DNA from: Dongia_A sp039808885
Lineage (GTDB): Bacteria > Pseudomonadota > Alphaproteobacteria > Dongiales > Dongiaceae
Reading direction: 5' to 3'
DNA length: 64,000 nucleotides
Assembly (NCBI GenBank): GCA_039808885.1
Contig: JBDHTX010000007.1
Location: forward strand, 1 to 64,000
Every line of letters begins with the position of its first letter. Positions within the stretch are counted from its first letter, which is position 1. Below, in pieces: positions 57,145-64,000 of this stretch. The translations under genes were made by a program, and so were the position numbers. A model generated the notes under the pieces. It saw only the letters and a list, made by a program, of their open reading frames with translations, was not told the origin of the DNA and ran no database searches.

Positions 57145-57228
57145 AGCGGCGGCGACGCCGCCGCTTTCAGGGTGTCGGCCGCGCCGACTTGGGGAGCGGG
57201 CGACCGGTCTAGGCCGGTCGCCCGTTTT
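57145..57228 (+). terminator. Two tandem terminator hairpins after the S24-like regulator
   Basis: The first hairpin (57145-57165, AGCGGCGGCG/CGCCGCCGCT) has TTTC after it. The second (stem 57198-57207 with 57214-57223, GGGCGACCGG/CCGGTCGCCC, six-base loop) is a perfect ten-base stem followed by GTTTTCATTT and is a convincing Rho-independent terminator on the plus strand. Confidence 0.85.
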
Positions 57229-57352
57229 CATTTCGCGAACCCGCCGGCGCGGCGCCTTTGTACCGACACGCGTTTCGCATGCCCCGCCGAACTTTCGCCG
57301 TCTCGCGCATCCGCGCCGTCGCGGCTATGCTCGGCGGCGAGAGCAGACCGGC

Positions 57353-58210
57353 ATGAGGGTACGTGACGTGGACAAGCTGAATTGGTTCGAAGGCGCCTGG
57401 ATCGAGGGCGACCCCAAGGTGATGAAGGCCTGGGACCAGGCGATCTGGCTGGGCGCCGCGATTTTCGACGGCGCGCGCGCCTTCGACGGCTATGCGCCCG
57501 ACCTCGATTTGCATTGCGAGCGCGCGGTGCGCTCGGCCGCCAATATCGGCCTCAAGTCGCCGATGACCGCCAAGGAGATCGAGGCCAAGCTGCGCGAGGG
57601 CATCAGGAAGTTCCCGGCCGGCGCGCCGCTCTATCTGCGCCCCTTCATGTGGGCGGAGAAAGGCGGCCTGATCCCCGACGCGGATTCGACGCAGATCCTC
57701 ATCTCCATCAGCCTGACGCCGCTGCCGCAGCCGGGGCCGATGTCGGCCTGCCTGTCGAAGTTCCGCCGGCCCGGGGCCGACATGGCCCCGACCGACGCCA
57801 AGGCGGTGGCGCTCTATGCCCAGGCCGGCCGCGCCCAGGCCGAGGCCAAGTCGCGCGGCTATGACGAGGCGGTCATGATCGGCCCCGACGGCCGCGTCGC
57901 CGAATTCTCCGGCGCCAACCTGTTCATCGTGAAGGATGGCGTGGCGTTGACGCCGAAGCCGAACGGCACCTTCCTCAACGGCATCACCCGCCAGCGCGTG
58001 CTGAAGCTGCTGCGCGCCAACGGCATCCAGGCCGAGGAGCGCGACCTGCTCCCGGCCGATCTCGACTCCTGCGACGAGATGTTCTCGACCGGCAATTACA
58101 GCAAGGTGCTGCCGATCACCCGCTACGAGAACCGCGACTTCCAGCCCGGCCCGGTCTACCGCAAGGCGCGCGAGCTGTATTTCGAATACGCGAAGACGCA
58201 GCCGGTCTAG
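57353..58210 (+). CDS. ilvE: Branched-chain amino acid aminotransferase (class IV PLP)
   Basis: 285 residues from the only nearby ATG; a GTG at 57368 (VDKLNWFEG...) has a better ribosome site (AGGG seven bases upstream) and may be the true start. Class IV fold: AIFDGARAFDG and DLHCERAVRSA near the start, the YLRPF substrate loop, the PLP Lys region PTDAKAVALYAQ, then GYDEAVMIGPDGRVAEFSGANLF-type core and MFSTGNYSKVLPI. The last two are more D-amino acid/BCAT-like, so exact substrate is not certain, but close relatives are annotated as branched-chain aminotransferases. A family C repeat follows the stop. Confidence 0.85.
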   Translation: MRVRDVDKLNWFEGAWIEGDPKVMKAWDQAIWLGAAIFDGARAFDGYAPDLDLHCERAVRSAANIGLKSPMTAKEIEAKLREGIRKFPAGAPLYLRPFMWAEKGGLIPDADSTQILISISLTPLPQPGPMSACLSKFRRPGADMAPTDAKAVALYAQAGRAQAEAKSRGYDEAVMIGPDGRVAEFSGANLFIVKDGVALTPKPNGTFLNGITRQRVLKLLRANGIQAEERDLLPADLDSCDEMFSTGNYSKVLPITRYENRDFQPGPVYRKARELYFEYAKTQPV

Positions 58211-58223
58211 CCGATCCCCTTTT

Positions 58224-58313
58224 CGTCATTGCCGGGCTTGACCCGGCAATCCAGGTTCGTCTGCGTCTGATGGAAGGAAACTTGGATCACCGGGCCTTCG
58301 CCCGGTGATGACG
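58224..58313. repeat. Palindromic repeat (family C, second copy)
   Basis: CGTCATTGCCGGGCTTGACC (from 58224) and the inverted CACCGGGCCTTCGCCCGGTGATGACG ending at 58313 form two hairpins joined by a short spacer. The left half matches the right arm of 37516-37616. It lies between the converging aminotransferase and TerB-like genes and may end both transcripts. Confidence 0.85.
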
Positions 58314-58335
58314 GAATAGGTTGGCGCTAGTCTGG

Positions 58336-58740
58336 TCAGACCGTCAGATGCCGCGCGCGGGCGCCGCGCTCGATGGCGGCGGCGACCAGCTTGCCGACCT
58401 GCAGCTCGTAGCGAATGAGGTCGAGCAGGCGGGCCTCCTCCTGGGTCACCTTGCTGTCGGCGGCGGCGACATCGCAGGCCAGCGCATAGGCGGTCTCGCG
58501 CAGCTTCTCCGGCAGCCCGGCCCTGACCAGCTTCAGGATCTTGTCGAGGCCGTTGGCGTCCTTCAGCATCTCGACGCAGGACGCGGCGGTCTTCGAGATC
58601 TGCGTCTTGTCGTAGTCGCGGAAGATCGGCAGATGGCCGACCATGTCGCTCATCGCGCCCAGTTCCGCGTCCGACATGTCGCGGTCGGCGGCGGACATGA
58701 TGACCATGGTGTAGATCAGCGCGGCGTGGTGGTTGATCAT
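58336..58740 (-). CDS. TerB family tellurite-resistance-like protein
   Basis: 134 residues from the ATG at 58740 (GAGAGAAAT upstream). The all-helical TerB-like fold is recognisable from MINHHAALIYTMVIMSAADRDMSD, with an acidic motif after the first helix, and the matching ALACDVAAADSKVTQEEARLLDLIR in the second half. TerB-like proteins bind metal at these acidic loops and occur widely outside ter operons; a tellurite phenotype should not be assumed. Cytoplasmic, single gene, divergent from the AEC transporter. Confidence 0.88.
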   Translation of the reverse strand: MINHHAALIYTMVIMSAADRDMSDAELGAMSDMVGHLPIFRDYDKTQISKTAASCVEMLKDANGLDKILKLVRAGLPEKLRETAYALACDVAAADSKVTQEEARLLDLIRYELQVGKLVAAAIERGARARHLTV

Positions 58741-58890
58741 ATTTCTCTCGCTTTCGGGTCCTTTGATTTGCCCGCACTCTACCCACGAGCGGCGGAAACT
58801 CAAGCCTCTCCGGGCCCGCGACCCGCTGGACGCGGCGGATTGCCTCTGCCAAGGTCGCCCCGTCATGCAGGAGCGTCACGCAGGAGCGCC

Positions 58891-59829
58891 ATGCAGGCCG
58901 TCGTTAACGTCGTCATCCCGGTTTTCGCCATCGTCCTTGCCGGCTATCTCTGCGGGCGGTTCAAGCTGCTCGGGCCCGGCGGCAGCGAGGCGCTGAACGG
59001 CTTCACCTACTATGCCGCCCTGCCGGCCCTGTTCTTTGGCGCGCTGGCCAAGGTCGAGCTGGCGCAGATACTCAACTGGCCCTATCTCGGCGCCTATCTG
59101 CTGGGCATGGCGGTGGTGGCCGTGGCGGCGCTCATCCTTGGCCGCCTGGTGTTCGGCGCGCGCGGCGCGGCGCTCGCCGTGCAGAACATGGCGGCGCTGT
59201 TCTCCAACACCGGCTACATGGGCATCCCCCTCACCATCACCGCCTTCGGCCAGGGGGCGGCGCTGCCGGCGATCCTGGCGACGGTGGTGAACGGCGCCCT
59301 GATCATGGGCCTCTATATCCTGTGGATCGAGGCGGAGCGCAGCGAGGGCAGCCATCTGCTGCATGTGGCGCGCGACGCCGTCGCCGGCGTGTTCCGCTCG
59401 CCTCTGGTGCTCTCGGCCATCGCCGGCATCCTCTGCTCGGCCCTGCAGGTGAGCGTGCCGAAGCCGGTGCTCACCTTCTGCGACATCATCGGCGCGGCGG
59501 CCCCCCCGGCCGCGCTCTTCGCCATGGGCCTGTTCATGGTGGGCAAGAGCTTCAAGGGCGACCTGGTCGAGGTGGGCTTGTTCTCTGCGCTGAAGCTGGT
59601 GCTGCATCCGCTGGCGACCTTCGCCATCGTGCTGTGGCTGGTCGACCTCGCGCCGCAATGGCGCGACGTGCTGCTGCTGATGGCGGCCTTGCCCACCGGC
59701 TCGCTGGTCTTCGTGCTCGCCTCGCAGCAGCAGGTCTATGTGCGCCGCGCCACCGGCATCATCCTGGGCAGCACCTTCGCCTCGGTGGTGACCTTGTCCT
59801 GGCTGCTGGATCATCTTGGCGCGGGTTGA
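58891..59829 (+). CDS. AEC family transporter (malonate/auxin-efflux-carrier type)
   Basis: 312 residues from the ATG at 58891, with AGGAG five bases upstream. About ten membrane helices in two five-helix halves. The first half carries NGFTYYAALPALFF and the crossover AALFSNTGYMGIPLTITAFG; the second carries SALQVSVPKP and AAPPAALFAMGLFMVG, typical of the AEC family. Substrates are carboxylates such as malonate in characterised cases. The MazG-like gene starts 16 bases downstream and is probably co-transcribed. Confidence 0.88.
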   Translation: MQAVVNVVIPVFAIVLAGYLCGRFKLLGPGGSEALNGFTYYAALPALFFGALAKVELAQILNWPYLGAYLLGMAVVAVAALILGRLVFGARGAALAVQNMAALFSNTGYMGIPLTITAFGQGAALPAILATVVNGALIMGLYILWIEAERSEGSHLLHVARDAVAGVFRSPLVLSAIAGILCSALQVSVPKPVLTFCDIIGAAAPPAALFAMGLFMVGKSFKGDLVEVGLFSALKLVLHPLATFAIVLWLVDLAPQWRDVLLLMAALPTGSLVFVLASQQQVYVRRATGIILGSTFASVVTLSWLLDHLGAG

Positions 59830-59845
59830 GCCGCGGGAGGATCGG

Positions 59846-60160
59846 ATGGAACTCGACGACTATGCCACCTGGGCCGCGCGCGTCGCGGAGGCAACTCCGA
59901 TGACCGCGCGCGAGCGCCTCGCCTATCTGGCGCTGGGCCTGAGCGGCGAGGCGGGCGAAGTCGCCGACCACGTGAAGAAGACCCTGCGCGACGGCGACGC
60001 CGCCTGGAACCCCGCAAAGGTGGCGGAGGAGCTGGGCGACGTTATCTTCGGCTGGGCGGCACTCTGCGCAATGCTGGGGCGCAAACCGAGCGACATCCTG
60101 GAAGCCAGCCGCGCCAAGATCGAGGCGCGCATCGCAAACGGACGTCACAGCGCCGGATAG
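59846..60160 (+). CDS. MazG-like nucleotide pyrophosphohydrolase
   Basis: 104 residues with a strong ribosome site (GGGAGGATCGG). A single MazG-type domain: LGLSGEAGEVADHVKKTLRDG with the Glu-x2-Glu metal motif and EELGDVIFGWAALCAMLG with the second Glu/Asp pair. It hydrolyses non-canonical nucleoside triphosphates to monophosphates, a house-cleaning role. Its last 16 bases overlap the end of the converging helicase gene. Confidence 0.88.
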   Translation: MELDDYATWAARVAEATPMTARERLAYLALGLSGEAGEVADHVKKTLRDGDAAWNPAKVAEELGDVIFGWAALCAMLGRKPSDILEASRAKIEARIANGRHSAG

Positions 60161-62907
60161 GCGGCGAGGAAGTCCTTCGTCTTCGCGATCACCTCGGCGA
60201 GGCCGATGCGCTCCACCTGGATCTCCGCCGGGAAAGCGGAGAGCAGGCGCGAGGGCATGGCGCGATCCAGCAGCACGAAGACGCCGTGATCGTCGGCGCG
60301 GCGGATCAGCCGCCCGAAGGCCTGCTTCAGCTTCAGGCGCACCAGCTGGTCGTCGTATTCGGCGCCGCCGAAGACACTTTTGCGCGCGCGGTGGAGCAGA
60401 TGCGGCCGCGGCCAGGGGACTCTATCGAAGACGATCAGGCGGAGCGCGGGACCAGGTACGTCGACGCCGTCGCGCACCGCATCGGTGCCGAGCAGGCACG
60501 CGTCGCGCTCGCCGCGGAAGATGTCGATCAGCGAGCCGGTGCTCATGGCGTCGACATGCTGGGCCAGCAGATCGAGGCCGGCATGTTCCAGCGCCGGAGC
60601 GATGCGGCGATGCACCTCGCGCAGCCTGGCGATCGCGGTGAACAGGCCGAGCGCGCCGCCGCCCGCCGCCAGGAACAATTCACGATAGGCGGCGGCGATC
60701 TGGTCCATGTCGTTGCGCTGGATGTCGGTAACGATGAAGACCCGCGTCTGCTTCGCGTAGTCGAAGGGCGAGGGCACGCGCACGCGGAGCGCCGGTGTCG
60801 CCAGGTGCCGGGCGCCGACGCGCTGCTCCGCTGCCGCCCAGGCTTCCTCGCTGCCCGAGCCGTCGGTCAGGGTCGCCGAGGTCATCACCACGCCATGGGC
60901 GGGCTTCGCCACCGTCTCGATGAAGGGCTTGGTCGGGTCGAGCCAGTGGCGGTAGAAGCCGACATCGAGCTCGCGGCCCTCGACCCGCTCGATGGCGAAC
61001 CAGTCGACGAATTCCGGCGGCATCGGCTGGTCGAGCGATTGCAGCATGGCGCGCCAGGCGGTGACCTCCATTTCGCCGCGGCGCTGGATGCCGCGCGCCA
61101 TGGCGTCGATCCTGAGCCGCGTGGCGCTGTCGAGCAAATCGGCATCCTCGTCCAGCCGCTTGTTGAGCCGCTTCGCCAGCTCGCGCATCGGCGCCTGCAA
61201 GCGGCCAAGCTCGCGGTCGAGCGCCAAAGCCGCCGCCAGCACGCGCTCGGCGATCGGCCGCGCATCGATCTCCAGGCCGTAGCCTTGGGAATCGGCGGGA
61301 GCGCGGGCCAGCACCTCCTGCCTGAGGCCGCTCAGGAATTCCTCGACCGCGCCGTTGGGCCGCTTGTCCTGCAGTCGCTGCAGCCAGCCTTCGGCGGGCA
61401 GCGCGCGCGCCGCTTCGGCGATCTGCGCCATCAAATCCATGGCGCCGGCATCGTCGAGGATCAGATCCTCGATGCGCCGGCGCAGGCCGCGGGCGCGCGA
61501 GGCGCGGCCGCCCTCGGCGCCGAGGATCCAGCGGCGCAGCTCGATCGCCTCCTGCCCGGTCAGGTGGGCGGCGAAGGCGCTGTCGATCGCCTCGAACAGG
61601 TGGTGGCCCTCGTCGAAGACGTAGCGGGTGGGCAGGCGCTGGTCGTCGGTGCCCAAGGCCGCCTGGATCATCACCAAGGCGTGGTTGGCGATGACGATGT
61701 CGGCCTTGCGCGCGCGCCGCACCGAGCGCTCGATGAAGCAGCGGCCGTAATGCGGACAAGCGGCATAGACGCATTCGCCGCGCCGGTCGGCGAGCGACGC
61801 GGTGCGGTTGGGGCCGATGAGATCGGGCAGCCAGCCGGGCAGATCGCCGCCGGCGAGGTCGCCGTCGCGCGTCGCCATCGCCCAGCGCGCCATCAGGCCG
61901 AAGGCGATCGCGTCCTGGGTGCGCAGCGCGGCAGCGCCCGAGAGATCGGCGAGGTTCAGCAGGCAGAGATAATTCTCGCGTCCCTTGCGCAGCACCACCC
62001 GCGACGCCTTCATCGCCGGATTGGGATAGAGCCGGTCGAGCTCCTGGTCGATCTGGTTCTGCAGGTGGCGGGTATAGGTCGAGACCCAGACGGCACCCTT
62101 GTTCCTCTCGGCCCAGAGACCCGCCGGCGCCAGATAGCCCAAGGTCTTGCCGACGCCGGTGCCGGCCTCGGCCAGCACCACGTTGGGCGCATCCTCCGCC
62201 GGGCGCGGCGAGAAGGCGGGCGTCAAGGCTTCCGTGTAGTCGGCCTGCTGCGGGCGCTGCTCCGAATCCGGGCCGAGCAGTTGCGCGAGGCGCCGGCGCG
62301 CCTCGGCGGGCTCCACCGCCAGATCGCTCGGCGCCGCCTCCGGGGCCTGCTCCTGCCATTCCGGCAGATCCTCCCAGACCGCGACGCTGGCCTGGGCCGA
62401 GAGCTCGCCTCCGGCGGAAAGCGCCGCCACCGCCTCGGCGCCCCAGACCCAGCCGGCCTTGGCCATCGCCCGGGCCAGCGCGCCGATGCGCCGGCGCTTG
62501 GCGGTCGTCGCCGCCAGCTCGCCCAGCAGCATGCGCGCCGCCTGGGCCAGCAGGCGGGCCTGCGCCGCGAGGTCGGTGTGGTCCGCCGCGACCGGCAGGC
62601 CCAGCGCCTCGGCCAGGCCGCGCGGCGTCGGCAGGCAGAAGCTCGCCGGCCGCACGAAGGCGTAGAGCTCCAGGATGTCCGCGGCCGGCGCGCGCTGGCT
62701 CTTCAGCCGCCGGAAGGTCGCCGGGGCGTGGCAGACGATGGGCATCTCGATGAGCGCGCGGCGCGCGGCCGTCGCCGGATCGAGCGCTTCCAGCCGCCCG
62801 TCCGGATGCAGCCACGCGGCCTCGGCGAAGCCGGCGACCAGCACGGGGCGCTCGCCCCCTGATCGCTGGGCGGCTGTCTCCGCATCCACTGGCAGGAGGT
62901 CCCGCAT
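60145..62907 (-). CDS. DinG/XPD-family iron-sulfur DNA helicase
   Basis: 920 residues. About 1-170 is a poorly conserved N-terminal extension. Walker A is LAEAGTGVGKTLGYLAP (near 250), the Fe-S domain cysteines are in RENYLC, RRGEC, YAACPHYGRC (about 320-400), the DEAH-type box is VFDEGHHLFEA, and the C-terminal motor has VVMTSATLTDGSG, GTDAVRDGVDVPG and FDRVPWPRP with KLKQAFGRLIRR (motif VI). This is a 5'-3' superfamily 2 helicase related to DinG and YoaA that unwinds R-loops and damaged DNA. It converges on and overlaps the MazG-like gene. Confidence 0.93.
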   Translation of the reverse strand: MRDLLPVDAETAAQRSGGERPVLVAGFAEAAWLHPDGRLEALDPATAARRALIEMPIVCHAPATFRRLKSQRAPAADILELYAFVRPASFCLPTPRGLAEALGLPVAADHTDLAAQARLLAQAARMLLGELAATTAKRRRIGALARAMAKAGWVWGAEAVAALSAGGELSAQASVAVWEDLPEWQEQAPEAAPSDLAVEPAEARRRLAQLLGPDSEQRPQQADYTEALTPAFSPRPAEDAPNVVLAEAGTGVGKTLGYLAPAGLWAERNKGAVWVSTYTRHLQNQIDQELDRLYPNPAMKASRVVLRKGRENYLCLLNLADLSGAAALRTQDAIAFGLMARWAMATRDGDLAGGDLPGWLPDLIGPNRTASLADRRGECVYAACPHYGRCFIERSVRRARKADIVIANHALVMIQAALGTDDQRLPTRYVFDEGHHLFEAIDSAFAAHLTGQEAIELRRWILGAEGGRASRARGLRRRIEDLILDDAGAMDLMAQIAEAARALPAEGWLQRLQDKRPNGAVEEFLSGLRQEVLARAPADSQGYGLEIDARPIAERVLAAALALDRELGRLQAPMRELAKRLNKRLDEDADLLDSATRLRIDAMARGIQRRGEMEVTAWRAMLQSLDQPMPPEFVDWFAIERVEGRELDVGFYRHWLDPTKPFIETVAKPAHGVVMTSATLTDGSGSEEAWAAAEQRVGARHLATPALRVRVPSPFDYAKQTRVFIVTDIQRNDMDQIAAAYRELFLAAGGGALGLFTAIARLREVHRRIAPALEHAGLDLLAQHVDAMSTGSLIDIFRGERDACLLGTDAVRDGVDVPGPALRLIVFDRVPWPRPHLLHRARKSVFGGAEYDDQLVRLKLKQAFGRLIRRADDHGVFVLLDRAMPSRLLSAFPAEIQVERIGLAEVIAKTKDFLAAYPAL

Positions 62908-63025
62908 CGATGTTCCCGACTTGTTCGTGCCCGGCGGTTATGGAGCAGACCGGCGGGCCGCGCAATGCGCTTCGGTTCGGCCGCATGCGGCGTGTATTCA
63001 CCGCGAAAAAGCCGCGAATGCGCCA

Positions 63026-63118
63026 CAAGTATTTATCAAGTAATCCGAAAGTTTTACAATAATACTAAGTATTGATTTCAAACTATACTTGGCTGTATTG
63101 TAGCTTTGTTTACCAGAA
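63026..63118 (+). promoter_or_regulatory. AT-rich promoter region
   Basis: About 90 bases of strongly AT-rich DNA stand out from the surrounding GC-rich sequence and lead into a small gene at 63134. A possible sigma-70-like pair is TTGATT (63072-63077) and TATTGT (63096-63101) with an 18-base spacer. It could also serve the helicase gene at 62907 on the other strand. Promoter assignment is a guess from composition. Confidence 0.5.
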
Positions 63119-63133
63119 CATCGAGTGACCACC

Positions 63134-63325
63134 ATGAGCATGATGTTGATCTACGGCGTCCTGCAGATCCTGACCGGCCTGGCGGCTTGCGCCTGGGGCA
63201 CGCAGCTGATGACGCAGACGGCGCAGTTCCCCGGCAACGTGCGCATCCGCGCCGGGTCCGTCATCTCGTTCCTCGGCAGCATCTGCTTCACCTTCGGCGG
63301 CCTGACCGTCATCATGTCGCTGTAG
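63134..63325 (+). CDS. Small two-helix membrane protein of unknown function
   Basis: 63 residues from the ATG at 63134; a GTG three codons earlier is also possible. Two hydrophobic helices (MMLIYGVLQILTGLAACAWG and SVISFLGSICFTFGGLTVIM) are separated by a short polar loop with Asn, Arg and Gln. There is no clear ribosome site. I do not recognise a family. Hydrophobic two-helix composition and the AT-rich region upstream favour a real small protein. A perfect inverted repeat GCGGCCG/CGGCCGC (63334-63351) follows the stop. Confidence 0.6.
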   Translation: MSMMLIYGVLQILTGLAACAWGTQLMTQTAQFPGNVRIRAGSVISFLGSICFTFGGLTVIMSL

Positions 63326-63438
63326 GCGCCGCGGCCGGAATCGGCCGCGACGGCTGTGCCGGAACGGATTTTCACGAAGCGACGACACGAGGTGTCGCGC
63401 GGGATCAGCCGCGCGACGTGTTCAGTGCTGCATAGGAA

Positions 63439-64000
63439 TCAGGAAGCGGCGGCCGGCTGGATGCGTTCGCCGACGCGCCAGTGGCGCTGGAAATCCGGCC
63501 GGCCGAAATAGTAGCCCTGCAGGAAGTCGACGCCGGCCTTCACCAGGAAGGCGGCATCCTCCGCGTTCTCGACGAACTCGGCGCAAGTCTTGAGGCCGAA
63601 GGTCTCGGCCAGCCCCATCAGGTTGCGGATGAAGAGCTGGTTGTCGACGTTGACCGCGAGGTCGCGGACAAAGGAGCCGTCGATCTTGACCATGTCGACG
63701 GTGAGCGCCTTGAGGTGGCGGAACGAGGTGAAGCCGGCGCCGAAATCGTCGATCGCCACCTTGCAGCCCAGATCGCGCACCGCGTTGACGAAGCGCGCGG
63801 TCTCCTCGATGTCGTGCAGGGCCGCGGTCTCGGTGATCTCCACCACCAGGCGGGGCGCCACTTCCGGCGTCGCCTTGATGGCTGAATTCAGCGCCCGCAG
63901 CCAGGCCTGGTCGGTCGCGGTCAGGCCGGAGATGTTCATGGAAAGCTGCAGCGCCGGATCCGCGCGCAGGTCGGCGACGGCCATGTCGAGCACGTGGCGG
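63439..64000 (-). CDS. EAL domain protein (cyclic-di-GMP phosphodiesterase), C-terminal part
   Basis: The N-terminus lies beyond the right edge; about 187 residues of the EAL domain are visible. All late catalytic motifs are intact: Asn in LSMNISG, Glu in VEITETAALHD, the Asp pair in AIDDFGAGFTSF, Lys in VKIDGSFV, AEFVEN and FLQGYYFG. It should cleave cyclic-di-GMP to pGpG, or at least bind it. The N-terminal sensory or GGDEF domain cannot be seen. This is the only EAL-type protein in the window with intact motifs. Confidence 0.9.
   Translation of the reverse strand, partial: RHVLDMAVADLRADPALQLSMNISGLTATDQAWLRALNSAIKATPEVAPRLVVEITETAALHDIEETARFVNAVRDLGCKVAIDDFGAGFTSFRHLKALTVDMVKIDGSFVRDLAVNVDNQLFIRNLMGLAETFGLKTCAEFVENAEDAAFLVKAGVDFLQGYYFGRPDFQRHWRVGERIQPAAAS

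Noticed and set aside
58336..58740. Tellurite resistance determinant
   Set aside because: Single TerB-like gene with no other ter genes; the family name does not establish the phenotype.

Overview
The window is GC-rich chromosomal DNA with dense genes, many short gaps and start-stop overlaps. The gene set points to an alphaproteobacterium, probably in or near the Rhodospirillales: a RegB/RegA redox pair, an intracellular PHB depolymerase, an MmcB-type protein, TipF-like and TipN-like polarity proteins, two exact CtrA-type motifs (TTAA-N7-TTAA) and a Zur-type operator. Genus cannot be fixed from this. I see no tRNA, rRNA, prophage, insertion sequence or CRISPR array; nearly everything reads as core or lineage-core chromosome.

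Layout. 0-4.2 kb (leftward): a partial FAD disulfide oxidoreductase with an overlapping TVP38/TMEM64 membrane protein, a glutamine amidotransferase-like protein, then a zinc-type ABC transporter (ATPase, permease, tiny membrane peptide) behind a Zur box. 4.2-11 kb (leftward): a CBS-like/histidine kinase, a YgjP-like metalloprotease, an Ada-like methyltransferase, a YcgN-like protein, PhaZ, SCO1 and a SYLF protein. 11-15 kb: a cobalamin patch (cobC-like phosphatase, cobS, divergent cobT) and a YcaQ-like glycosylase. 15-17 kb: regB-regA. 17-21.3 kb: a cyclic-di-GMP-flavoured cluster with a degenerate GGDEF-EAL protein, a LapG-like periplasmic protease and a divergent membrane sensor ending in a degenerate HD-GYP domain, with a CtrA motif between the divergent genes. 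21.3-27 kb: MmcB-like protein, MtgA, a large multi-PAS histidine kinase and a DUF2272 lipoprotein.

27.1-35 kb (rightward): an envelope/RNA cluster in a familiar alphaproteobacterial order: rlmH, lipoprotein, gpmI, envC, ctpA, divergent polysaccharide deacetylase, rppH, peptidyl-prolyl isomerase. 35-42.5 kb (leftward): a DMT transporter, tgt with a queuosine-precursor transporter, rpmB, and meaB coupled to an Atm1-type exporter, with five dispersed palindromic repeats in the gaps. 42.5-56 kb (leftward): an 1802-residue TipN-like coiled-coil membrane protein, methylmalonyl-CoA mutase, an unknown protein, an SRPBCC/cyclase fusion, a HAD hydrolase, a TipF-like EAL protein behind a second CtrA motif, and pyrD. 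56-64 kb: an S24-like regulator lacking the catalytic Ser, a branched-chain aminotransferase, TerB-like protein, AEC transporter, MazG-like pyrophosphohydrolase, a DinG/XPD-family helicase, a tiny membrane protein behind an AT-rich promoter region, and a partial intact EAL protein.

Two themes stand out. First, B12: cobS/cobT/cobC-like, methylmalonyl-CoA mutase and its chaperone MeaB all occur here. Second, cyclic-di-GMP and polarity: four EAL/HD-GYP-type proteins, three with eroded catalytic motifs, two with CtrA motifs upstream, plus TipN/TipF-like proteins. The 17-21 kb cluster is the best candidate for an undescribed system.
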